From NCBI RefSeq assembly GCF_008727875.1, contig NZ_VTWS01000003.1, forward strand, positions 806,001 through 870,000: a stretch of 64,000 nt of DNA, in the 5' to 3' direction. The notes beneath the pieces were generated by a model. It was not told the DNA's origin and did no database searches. It saw only the letters and a list, made by a program, of their open reading frames with translations. The number at the start of each line of letters is the position of its first letter. Position 1 is the stretch's first letter. A program made the translations under genes and the position numbers. The DNA comes from Larkinella humicola. GTDB taxonomy: Bacteria > Bacteroidota > Bacteroidia > Cytophagales > Spirosomataceae. Positions 35,856 to 43,388 of the stretch are shown in pieces.

Positions 35856-37605
35856 AAATTTTTCCGGTTGCAATTTTCTTGTCCAACCGTTCGGTCGTTT
35901 CGCCTTTTAGTTTAGCCCGTTTCCACTGTTCAACCGCTTTGTCGTGCTCACCAAGCTGGTACAGCACATCGCCGTAGTGTTCGATAATTGTCCCACTCAC
36001 GTTCTGATCGGATTGAATGGCTTTTTCAAGGAAAGTACGGGCCTTGGCGTAGTCTTTCATGACGTACAAAACCCAGGCGTAGGTGTCCAGATAGGTCGCG
36101 TTAGTCTGGTTTTTTTCAACCAGTCGCTCCGACATTTGCAGCGCCAGCGGCAATTTTTCTTTCCGCAGGGACAAAAAATAGCTGTAGTTATTCAAAACGT
36201 GATCGTTGTCCGGGTCTTCTTTCAACACCAGTTCGTAGGCTTCGTCCGACTTCTGGTGGTCGCCCATGCCGTTGTAAACGTCGCCCAACTGTGCATTTAC
36301 GCTCTTCATCAGCTCGGCGTTGGTGGCCGAAAGCCGCCGGGTTTCCTCGTAGGCTTCAATGGCCTCTTTGTACCGTTTCTTGAAATAATTGGCCGATCCG
36401 TTAAACGCCCAAATGACGCCCTGATTCGGAAACAATTCCAGTGCCTGTTCGGAGTGAACCAGCATGCTGTCCATCTGATTCAGTTCGCCATCGAGCTGCA
36501 AAATGGCCCCCCATACTTCATAGGTGGCTTTGTCCAGCCGGGCGGCTTTGACGTAATAATCCCGGGCTTCGGCTTTTTTACCCTGTTGCACCAGCAAGTC
36601 GGCATAAATCGCTTGGGATTGAGCGTCTTTGGGATGAGCCGCCGACAGTTCTTTTGCCAGCTTCACCGCACTCTGTTTTGCTTTTTCGTCCTTCCCAACC
36701 ATGCGGATGTAACTCGACAAAATCCGCGCTTTAATGTCGGCTTCCAGGTTCGGATTCGAGAAGACTTTGTCGAGTTCCTGGCTGCATTTTTCCAGATTAC
36801 CCTGCTTCCGGTACAGATCGGCCAGCATCACGTGGGCCTGGGGTAAATCCGTGTTGACTTTCAAGGCTCGCTGAAGCCAGTCCACCGCCTGATCGTTCCG
36901 GTCGTTGGCAATCAGCAATTCTGCCCCTTCGAGCAGGTAATCGGTTTCGCCCGGTTCGGAAGCCACCAGTTTTTCAGCTTCCTGAATGGCTTTTTCCACC
37001 TTGTTCTGCTTCAGGTAAATCCGCTGTTTCTGCCGGATGATCTCTTCGTTCATGCCAGTGGCCTTCTCCACTTTGTCGTACATGTCGAGGGCCTTATCCG
37101 GTTTTTCGTCAAACAGGTAAATGGCCGCCAGTTCAACGCCATATTCGATATTTTCCGGGCTTTTCTTGATCAGTTCTTCATACAGATTTTCGGCATCGGC
37201 GTATCGTTTCTGCTTCACCAGCAGTTCGGCCAGTTGCAGCACATAATATTTGTTGGTGCCTTTATCCAACTGAACGGCTTTCTGGGCGAAAGGAAGGGCT
37301 TCTTCCGGTTTGCTCAGTTTCATCAGGGCCGTAGCGGCTGCGTAGTTGGCCGCCGGGTTTTCGGGATCAAGCTGGATTACTTTCTGGAATTGCGCTACGG
37401 CTTTGGCCGGTTCATCCATCATCATGAACTTCATCCCTTCCGTAAACAGGGATTCCTCCACCCCCCGAACGCCTTCCTTTGGCTTCTGCTGCTCTTTCTC
37501 CCTGGCTTTACGTTGTGCCTCAGCGGGTGTGGTGCTACACACCATCAGGCAACCGATACCGGCAACCAGCCATTTCCGCCAATTGGGTTTTACCAGATAG
37601 TGCAT
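35848..37605 (-). CDS. Tetratricopeptide repeat protein, secreted
   Basis: 585 residues. Signal peptide 1-30 (GIGCLMVCSTTPAEAQ), then about 12 TPR units across 50-565 (for example EPAKAVAQFQKVIQLDPENP and YKEAIEAYEETRRLSATNAE). Acts as a periplasmic or outer-membrane scaffold; partners unknown. It leads the TPR-DUF4292-EnvC operon, an arrangement common in Bacteroidota and suggestive of envelope assembly. A -7 box (37721-37728) lies upstream. Confidence 0.9.
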   Translation of the reverse strand: MHYLVKPNWRKWLVAGIGCLMVCSTTPAEAQRKAREKEQQKPKEGVRGVEESLFTEGMKFMMMDEPAKAVAQFQKVIQLDPENPAANYAAATALMKLSKPEEALPFAQKAVQLDKGTNKYYVLQLAELLVKQKRYADAENLYEELIKKSPENIEYGVELAAIYLFDEKPDKALDMYDKVEKATGMNEEIIRQKQRIYLKQNKVEKAIQEAEKLVASEPGETDYLLEGAELLIANDRNDQAVDWLQRALKVNTDLPQAHVMLADLYRKQGNLEKCSQELDKVFSNPNLEADIKARILSSYIRMVGKDEKAKQSAVKLAKELSAAHPKDAQSQAIYADLLVQQGKKAEARDYYVKAARLDKATYEVWGAILQLDGELNQMDSMLVHSEQALELFPNQGVIWAFNGSANYFKKRYKEAIEAYEETRRLSATNAELMKSVNAQLGDVYNGMGDHQKSDEAYELVLKEDPDNDHVLNNYSYFLSLRKEKLPLALQMSERLVEKNQTNATYLDTYAWVLYVMKDYAKARTFLEKAIQSDQNVSGTIIEHYGDVLYQLGEHDKAVEQWKRAKLKGETTERLDKKIATGKIYE

Positions 37606-37720
37606 CTGTATGAGTTACTTAAATGAATTGAACGACTCTGAATGCCCACCGGGCTCTCCTGTTCAAACGTGTCAGGCACAGTCTCTATTGCAACCGGATG
37701 CAACCATTGGTCACAATATG

Positions 37721-37728
37721 CAAAGGTA
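37721..37728 (-). promoter_or_regulatory. -7 box TACCTTTG for the TPR-DUF4292-EnvC operon
   Basis: Exact TAnnTTTG on the minus strand, 115 bp upstream of the TPR gene start. No well-placed -33 box. Confidence 0.5.
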
Positions 37729-37785
37729 GTGGAAAACATCGGATAGTCATCCGACAAAGGCGGGTTGATCTTTAGTGGAAAGTAC

Positions 37786-37887
37786 TAATAACGAATATTG
37801 AACAACGAATAGCGAATAACGAAGTGAAGGCCAGGATTTCGGTTTTAACTTCGTTATTCGCTATTCGTTGTTCAATATTCGTTATTA
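37786..37887. repeat. Long perfect inverted repeat, 40-bp arms
   Basis: Arms 37786-37825 and 37848-37887 are exact reverse complements; the loop is 22 nt. Each arm holds short tandem-like units AACGAATA and GCGAATAACGAA. It lies 9 bp after the stop of the AlbA_2 gene and before the promoter of the TPR operon. No T-tract follows on either strand. Apart from this and the -7 box, the 37606-37896 gap shows nothing. Confidence 0.9.
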
Positions 37888-37896
37888 AAAAACCTT

Positions 37897-38541
37897 TCAT
37901 TCAATCCGCGTCGTAAACTGATCCACGGTTTCGTTGGGATGAATTTCCAGCACATTGGCCAACACCAGCAAGACCAGAGTCCGGGAGGCCATTTTGCGGG
38001 GGATGTTGGCGATGTTGGCGAAGAGATCGACGGTAATGCTCTGGTTACGATCCAGATGCTGCATCAGCGTCTGCTCTTTGTCGCCATATGTAAACCGCAC
38101 GGCCCGCTCGGCGGTTTCGCCTTTCATAATCTCGCGAACCTCTTTGCTGGCCTGAACGGCCTTGTCGTCAACCCGAATGTAGGCCCGCCGAAAATCGTTG
38201 AGCGGATCGTCGACGTAGTGCGGTTTTCGCTCGCTCTCCGGAACCGTAATCACCAGCACTTCCCGCTCGTTGGCGAGCAGCACGCGTTCCATGGAGTAGG
38301 CGATGGTGGGCGTACAATACCGTTCGATGGCGCGTTCCAGCAGGTATTCGTCTTCGTCGACGTGTTTAAGGCCCTGGATACTTTTGTCATCACCGATGCC
38401 AATCAGCAGTTTTCCGCCCTCGGTGTTGGCAAACGCCACAATTTCGCGAATAATCCGTTCGGGGTGATTGGACTTTAATTTGAATTCGAGATGCGTTCCC
38501 TCACCCTGTCTAACCAGTTCCTTGAGCGCCCTGTAGTCCAT
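37897..38541 (-). CDS. AlbA_2 (Schlafen-type) putative DNA-binding protein
   Basis: 214 residues. N-terminal AlbA_2 domain about 10-135: GEGTHLEFKLKSNHPERIIR, IVAFANTEGGKLLIGIGDDK, and YIRVDDKAVQASKEV. The remaining C-terminal part has a helical segment (FANIANIPRKMASRTLVLLV) resembling a winged helix. Usually annotated as an ATP-binding or transcriptional protein; the real role is unknown. Confidence 0.85.
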   Translation of the reverse strand: MDYRALKELVRQGEGTHLEFKLKSNHPERIIREIVAFANTEGGKLLIGIGDDKSIQGLKHVDEDEYLLERAIERYCTPTIAYSMERVLLANEREVLVITVPESERKPHYVDDPLNDFRRAYIRVDDKAVQASKEVREIMKGETAERAVRFTYGDKEQTLMQHLDRNQSITVDLFANIANIPRKMASRTLVLLVLANVLEIHPNETVDQFTTRIE

Positions 38542-38659
38542 CCGTCAGTCGGCTGTGTAGGTATCAGGAAGGATGTCAGCCCCTCCCTTGCTTTTAAATA
38601 TAACCGTTTTAACCCATACGAACCAAAAGGTTGAACAACTATTTTACCGGAAATTGCCG

Positions 38660-38667
38660 TAATTTTG
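38660..38667 (+). promoter_or_regulatory. -7 box TAATTTTG upstream of the crtZ-like gene
   Basis: Exact TAnnTTTG, 79 bp before the start codon. The -33 region is not clear. Confidence 0.45.
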
Positions 38668-38745
38668 TCCGTTGTTCTCCGTATTAACCATTTAAACTAG
38701 TTAGCGGTTTTACCTTTTGGTAGGATCTGATCTAGTAACGAAAAA

Positions 38746-39189
38746 ATGCTGGTAAACGTTGTTATCGTCTTGGTTACGTTTGTGGGAATGGAAGGAGTGG
38801 CCTGGTGGACACACAAATACATCATGCATGGTTTCATGTGGCGCTGGCATCATTCGCACCACAACCACCATGCCGGTTTTCTGGAGCGAAATGATCTGTT
38901 CAGTGTCATTTTCAGTCTGGCCGCAGTCGGAACAGTGGTAGTGGGTTTTGAAGTGGACTCGCTCTGGTTTCTGGCACCAATCGGCATTGGCGTGACCTTA
39001 TACGGTATTTTTTATTTTCTTTTCCACGATGTGATTGTTCACCGGCGGATCAAAATCCGGTTCAACACCCGAAATTCGTACCTCAAGCGAATCATTCGGG
39101 CGCATTACATTCACCACAAGGTTCACAAGCGCCAGGGAGCTGAGGCATTTGGTTTTTTGTATGCGCCAAAGAAATACCGGAATCGGTGA
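38746..39189 (+). CDS. crtZ: Sterol desaturase/CrtZ family beta-carotene hydroxylase
   Basis: 147 residues with 3-4 membrane segments. The di-iron histidine clusters are all present: HKYIMH, HHSHHNHH, HDVIVHRR and HYIHHKVHK. Length is slightly below that of typical CrtZ (about 160). The enzyme adds 3-hydroxyl groups to beta-ionone rings, making zeaxanthin-type pigments. It stands alone with its own promoter; no other carotenoid gene is in the window. Confidence 0.88.
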   Translation: MLVNVVIVLVTFVGMEGVAWWTHKYIMHGFMWRWHHSHHNHHAGFLERNDLFSVIFSLAAVGTVVVGFEVDSLWFLAPIGIGVTLYGIFYFLFHDVIVHRRIKIRFNTRNSYLKRIIRAHYIHHKVHKRQGAEAFGFLYAPKKYRNR

Positions 39190-39268
39190 TTTCCCGCAAA
39201 TGGCAAAACCCATAAAGTCACAACATTGACGCTGTACCTTTATGGGCCAAATTCATGGAAACAACCGG

Positions 39269-39490
39269 CTAATACTCGTCTTCGTTGAAGAAGAAATCGT
39301 CCTTGGTTGGGTAATCAGGCCATATTTCCTCGATACTCTCGTAGGGCTGACCGTCGTCCTCCAACTCCTGCAGGTTTTCAACTACTTCTAAGGGAGCGCC
39401 AGAGCGGATCGAGTAATCAATCAACTCATCTTTGGTAGCCGGCCAGGGGGCATCTTCCAGATAGGATGCCAATTCGAGTGTCCAATACAT
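39269..39490 (-). CDS. DUF2795 family small acidic protein
   Basis: 73 residues from ATG 39490 (MYWTLELASYLEDAPWPATK). It is very acidic at the C-terminus (IEEIWPDYPTKDDFFFNEDE). The sequence is strongly conserved among Bacteroidota and normally starts at this methionine; an upstream start at 39538 would add 16 unmatched residues. Function unknown. Divergent from cutC. Confidence 0.88.
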   Translation of the reverse strand: MYWTLELASYLEDAPWPATKDELIDYSIRSGAPLEVVENLQELEDDGQPYESIEEIWPDYPTKDDFFFNEDEY

Positions 39491-39687
39491 ACGCGTTGCT
39501 GCTAAAATATGACGACTGATTGTCGTAAAATTGTGCAAAAGTAAAAAAATATGAATATCCTATACATGTCCCCGAAAATTCTTTCAGAAACGTTCGGAAT
39601 GCTATTCAGGCCATTTAACGGATTCACGGCTAAAAATGTTTGTATTCTTTCGTCAAACTTCTTCTTTTTCTAACCGTCTCTTAATCA

Positions 39688-40413
39688 ATGAACATTGAAA
39701 TTTGCGCGTTTTCTCTGGAGTCCTGCCTGATTGCGCAGGCCAACGGTGCCACCCGGATCGAGTTGTGTGGGGGAGCCGGGGAGGGCGGCACCACGCCGAG
39801 CTACGGCCTGATCGAATTGGCCCGCCAGCAGGTAACGATTGCCCTTTACGTCATGATACGTCCCCGTGGGGGCGATTTCTTATACAACGACACCGAACTG
39901 GCGGTGATGCGCCGGGATATTGAAGCCGCGAAGCAAGCCGGTGCCGATGGCGTGGTGCTGGGCCTGTTGAAGGCCGACGGTACGGTCGATGAAGAAAAAA
40001 CCGCCGAACTCATTCAGGTAGCCCACCCCTTAGCGGTGACGTTTCACCGGGCGTTCGACCTGACGCGCGATCCGGAAGAAGCCCTGGAAGCCGTCATCCG
40101 AACGGGTGCCAAACGGATTCTGACTTCGGGGCAGCAAGCCAGCGCAGAAGCCGGTATTCCGCTTCTCCGGCAGTTGGTTCAACAGGCAGACGATCGGATT
40201 GAAATTATGGCCGGAGCGGGCGTGACAGCCACCAATGCCGCGCAACTGGCTGCCACAGGCGTCCACGCGCTCCACCTGACTGGAAAAAAGGTGATGGATA
40301 GCGGCATGGAATACCGTAACCCCAACGTGCCGATGGCTTCGGTAGCCATGAGCGAATACGAATGGCTCAGTACGAGCCGTGAAGTCGTCCGGGCGGTGGT
40401 TGACGCGGTTTGA
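39688..40413 (+). CDS. cutC: Copper homeostasis protein CutC
   Basis: 241 residues, TIM barrel. Signatures: EICAFSLESCLIAQANGATR, RIELCGGAGEGGTTPSYGLI, VMIRPRGGDFLYND, VTFHRAFDLTRDPEEALE, RILTSGQQASAEAG, and IMAGAGVTATNA. The role in copper handling is from E. coli genetics; the enzyme reaction is unresolved. Convergent with the symporter gene across a palindrome. Confidence 0.94.
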   Translation: MNIEICAFSLESCLIAQANGATRIELCGGAGEGGTTPSYGLIELARQQVTIALYVMIRPRGGDFLYNDTELAVMRRDIEAAKQAGADGVVLGLLKADGTVDEEKTAELIQVAHPLAVTFHRAFDLTRDPEEALEAVIRTGAKRILTSGQQASAEAGIPLLRQLVQQADDRIEIMAGAGVTATNAAQLAATGVHALHLTGKKVMDSGMEYRNPNVPMASVAMSEYEWLSTSREVVRAVVDAV

Positions 40414-40414
40414 G

Positions 40415-40505
40415 TTATTACACAGAGTTTATCAGAGGGAATCAGAGATTATCAGAGAAATACTCTGTTTAACTCTGATAATCTCTGATTCCCTCTGTGT
40501 AATAA
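40415..40505. terminator. Imperfect palindrome between convergent cutC and symporter genes
   Basis: The left arm starts at 40415 (TTATTACACAGAG) and continues GGAATCAGAGATTATCAGAG to about 40457; the right arm is 40471-40505. The left arm carries 10 extra bases (TTTATCAGAG), a local duplication of the arm's own unit; otherwise the arms match. On the plus strand a T-rich tail (TTTCTCTTTTT) follows. It fills the whole gap between two convergent genes, so a bidirectional terminator role is plausible. Confidence 0.65.
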
Positions 40506-40514
40506 TTTCTCTTT

Positions 40515-42179
40515 TTACCAGAAATACCCGTATAAAAGTACGATAAGCACCAGAACAATGGCGGCTCCGATGGCGAAGCTGGAAGAGGTTTTGAACATGC
40601 TGCTGTCAATCTCCAGCCCTTTGTCACTGGGCTTTTGCAAACCAAGCACGATCATCACAGCGACACAGATCAGGAAGACAAAGCCCATCGTGTCGAGAAA
40701 CGGAATGGTGTAGATGCCATCCGGGTTCGGAACAGCAAAACCGGTTGGGGCCAGAAATTGCAGATCTACCAGACCGGGCAGCATGTATTTGAAAAACAGC
40801 GACAACAGGAACCCGCCAACAATGGCGAACAAGGCCCCGGACGAGTTGGTTTTTTTCCAGAAGAAACCCATGATAAAGGCGGCAAAAACGCCCGGCGACA
40901 CCAGCCCCGTCATTTCCTGAATAAATTGAAAACCGCCTTTTTTATCGATTCCCATAAACGGCGAAATGAAAATGGCCATCAGCATCGACACCCAGATGGC
41001 GATTCGACCCACCCGAACCAGTTTCTTCTCACTGGCATCCGGTGCAATGTATTTCTTGAAAATATCGAGCGTAAAAATGGTCGAAATCGAGTTGGCTTTC
41101 CCGGCCAGCGATGCCACGACCGCAGCCGTCAGCGCGGCAAATGAAAGACCTTTCAGACCGGCGGGCAGCAAATTGAGCAAAACCGGATAGGCATGATCTT
41201 TATTTACCTCCCCCGTAACATCGAGCATTTCCTGTTGAAACAAGCCCTGTTGATACAGTGTGTAGGCGGCAATCCCCGGCAAAACCACGATAATCGGCAT
41301 CAGGAGTTTCAGAAATGCCGCAAACAGAATACCTTCCCGGGCGGTTTTCAAATCGGCTCCCAGCGCCCGTTGCGTGATGTACTGGTTACAGCCCCAGTAG
41401 TTCAGGTTCACAATCCACATCCCGCCGATCAGTACCGTCAGACCGGGCAGCGACGCGTAATGCGGGTGACCCTTCGGAAAGATCATGTGAAAATGGTCTT
41501 CGGATTTCGCCAGCATGTGATTAAAGCCGTTGAGAATGCCCGTGGTACCGTTTTCCGACGAGACCAGATTGACCGCCAGATAGGTGGTGGCCAGCCCGCC
41601 CAGAATGAGAAAAAACACCTGAATTACGTCCGTATAACCAATCACTTTCATGCCGCCCAGCGTGATGATGACCGCAAAAACGGCCAGAGCGAACATACAG
41701 AATGTAAAATTGAGTCCTGAAATGGTGGAAACCGCCAATGCGCCCAAAAACAGAATCGACGTCAGGTTGACCAGGATGTAAAGAAACAGCCAGAAAATGG
41801 CCATGATCATCGCGACGGTGTTGTTATACCGTTTGGTCAGGAATTGCGGCATCGTAAAAATCCGGTTCTTGAGGTAAATCGGCATAAAAAAAACGGCGAC
41901 CACGATCAGCGTAGCGGCCGCCATCCATTCGTAGGTGGCAATGGCCAACCCCATCGCAAAACCGTCACCGGAAGCACCGATGAACTGCTCCGCCGAAATG
42001 TTGGAAGCAATCAGTGACGACCCGATGGCCCACCAGGTAAGTGACCCTTCGGCCAGGAAAAAATCGGTGGAGGAGGTTTCTTTGGTCTTTTTTCGTTGGT
42101 AAATCCAGTAGCCGTACGACGCTACAATGATGAAATAAATGAAGAAAACAACGTAATCGAGAGTCTGTAATTTTTGCAT
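40515..42179 (-). CDS. Sodium:solute symporter (SSS family), probably sugar
   Basis: 554 residues from ATG 42179 (MQKLQTLDYVVFFIYFIIVA). About 14 membrane segments. SSS features: FFLAEGSLTWWAIGSSLIAS NISAEQFIGASGDG-type core around residues 45-85, NYWGCNQYITQRALGA near 275, and KANSISTIFTLDIF in TM9. The glucose/galactose cotransporter branch (SglT-like) is the best match. It imports a sugar with sodium across the inner membrane. A start at 42263 would add 28 residues without membrane character. No catabolic gene adjoins it. Confidence 0.9.
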   Translation of the reverse strand: MQKLQTLDYVVFFIYFIIVASYGYWIYQRKKTKETSSTDFFLAEGSLTWWAIGSSLIASNISAEQFIGASGDGFAMGLAIATYEWMAAATLIVVAVFFMPIYLKNRIFTMPQFLTKRYNNTVAMIMAIFWLFLYILVNLTSILFLGALAVSTISGLNFTFCMFALAVFAVIITLGGMKVIGYTDVIQVFFLILGGLATTYLAVNLVSSENGTTGILNGFNHMLAKSEDHFHMIFPKGHPHYASLPGLTVLIGGMWIVNLNYWGCNQYITQRALGADLKTAREGILFAAFLKLLMPIIVVLPGIAAYTLYQQGLFQQEMLDVTGEVNKDHAYPVLLNLLPAGLKGLSFAALTAAVVASLAGKANSISTIFTLDIFKKYIAPDASEKKLVRVGRIAIWVSMLMAIFISPFMGIDKKGGFQFIQEMTGLVSPGVFAAFIMGFFWKKTNSSGALFAIVGGFLLSLFFKYMLPGLVDLQFLAPTGFAVPNPDGIYTIPFLDTMGFVFLICVAVMIVLGLQKPSDKGLEIDSSMFKTSSSFAIGAAIVLVLIVLLYGYFW

Positions 42180-42314
42180 GACGGCAACTGTAAGCAGGGA
42201 AGAAATAAGCTTAGGATTATTACGACTCGAAAGATAATAATTTACAGAACATATTCTTGCCAATCTTCGACTTCGGCGCGGATTATTGTTGCGAAGCGTT
42301 TTTTTGCCAAATCA

Positions 42315-43388
42315 TCAGATTTTGATGGTCTCCGGCACGATTTTTCGCAACCGGGGATTGGTTTTAAAGCGATGGGCAACGGTGAGCCGGTAGTTGCCGG
42401 TATGGATGGTGTAATTGTAAATGGGCGTTATGACCGACACCGAGCCGTTGACCCAGCCGAGCGTTACACACCACAAATTGCTGTTGTAGCCCGCAACGAT
42501 CCTGAAAAGGAGATCCGGACGCAGTGTGCTGTAGGTCAGTTTGCCCGCTCCGAAGGTCTCCTTACTAAAGGTGGCGTTCAAATTGGTCGTCAGCGAACCC
42601 GTGGCAAACCAGTGTTGCCGATAGACGTACGTGTAGGCATAGCCCCCACCGGGGCCAAATTTGAGAAACCGCATCCGACGCACGTCGGACTCCGGGAAAA
42701 CCGGTCGCAGAACGGTAGGATACAGCGCACTGTCACCCCGCATAATGCCATAATACAACTGGAAACCGGCCAGAAATGTGCCTGCCGACTTTTTCTGCCA
42801 CTCATTTTGCACCAAAGCCGCCCGAAACGAAAACCGCCGAAAATTAAAAACCCGCCGAATCGATGCGCCCACCAAATAAATGCCCAGATCGGGGCGCAGG
42901 TAATACTGATCGGGACCAGGCGACGCGTTGCCCCGGGGGGCGAGGTAGTACCCTTCGTAAAATTGCCCGAATCCGTCGACGACCCATTTTCGCATGTACA
43001 GATGCGTTTGCAGGTCAATGTCGCGGGTTTTTCCTTTCCCGTTGTTGTTTAGAAACGAAAGACCGTAAGCCAGGTTTAGCGTCAGAGCGTTGAAGGTGGC
43101 ACCAATGCCCAGGTCCAGCGACGAATTGGGCTTGAAACGCAGCGTAGGACTCGGAATAACCGGGGTTGACAGAACAAACGAGGTGTATTTTTGGGAAAGA
43201 TACAGCCGCCCCGTCAGTTTTCCGGGGAACGTCTTTACGTACGTCGAGTCCAGCCCACGACCCAGGAGGCTTTGGGCCCGTGCTGGCGAAACCGTTTCGA
43301 ACACCAGCCAGACAACCGGAAAAAAGTAAGAAACCGCCCGGATTATGGCGCTGGCACGCTCACGATTACCCTTCAAACGTCGCTTCAT
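42315..43388 (-). CDS. DUF4421 outer membrane protein
   Basis: 357 residues. Signal peptide (VVWLVFETVSPARAQ, end near 39), then the DUF4421 motif DSTYVKTFPGKLTGRLYLSQ and many amphipathic strands typical of an outer-membrane barrel (YYGIMRGDSALYPTVLRP, FGPGGGYAYTYVYRQHWF). Function unknown. Its ATG overlaps the TGA of the AsmA gene (ATGA, 43385-43388), so the two are translationally coupled. Confidence 0.85.
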   Translation of the reverse strand: MKRRLKGNRERASAIIRAVSYFFPVVWLVFETVSPARAQSLLGRGLDSTYVKTFPGKLTGRLYLSQKYTSFVLSTPVIPSPTLRFKPNSSLDLGIGATFNALTLNLAYGLSFLNNNGKGKTRDIDLQTHLYMRKWVVDGFGQFYEGYYLAPRGNASPGPDQYYLRPDLGIYLVGASIRRVFNFRRFSFRAALVQNEWQKKSAGTFLAGFQLYYGIMRGDSALYPTVLRPVFPESDVRRMRFLKFGPGGGYAYTYVYRQHWFATGSLTTNLNATFSKETFGAGKLTYSTLRPDLLFRIVAGYNSNLWCVTLGWVNGSVSVITPIYNYTIHTGNYRLTVAHRFKTNPRLRKIVPETIKI

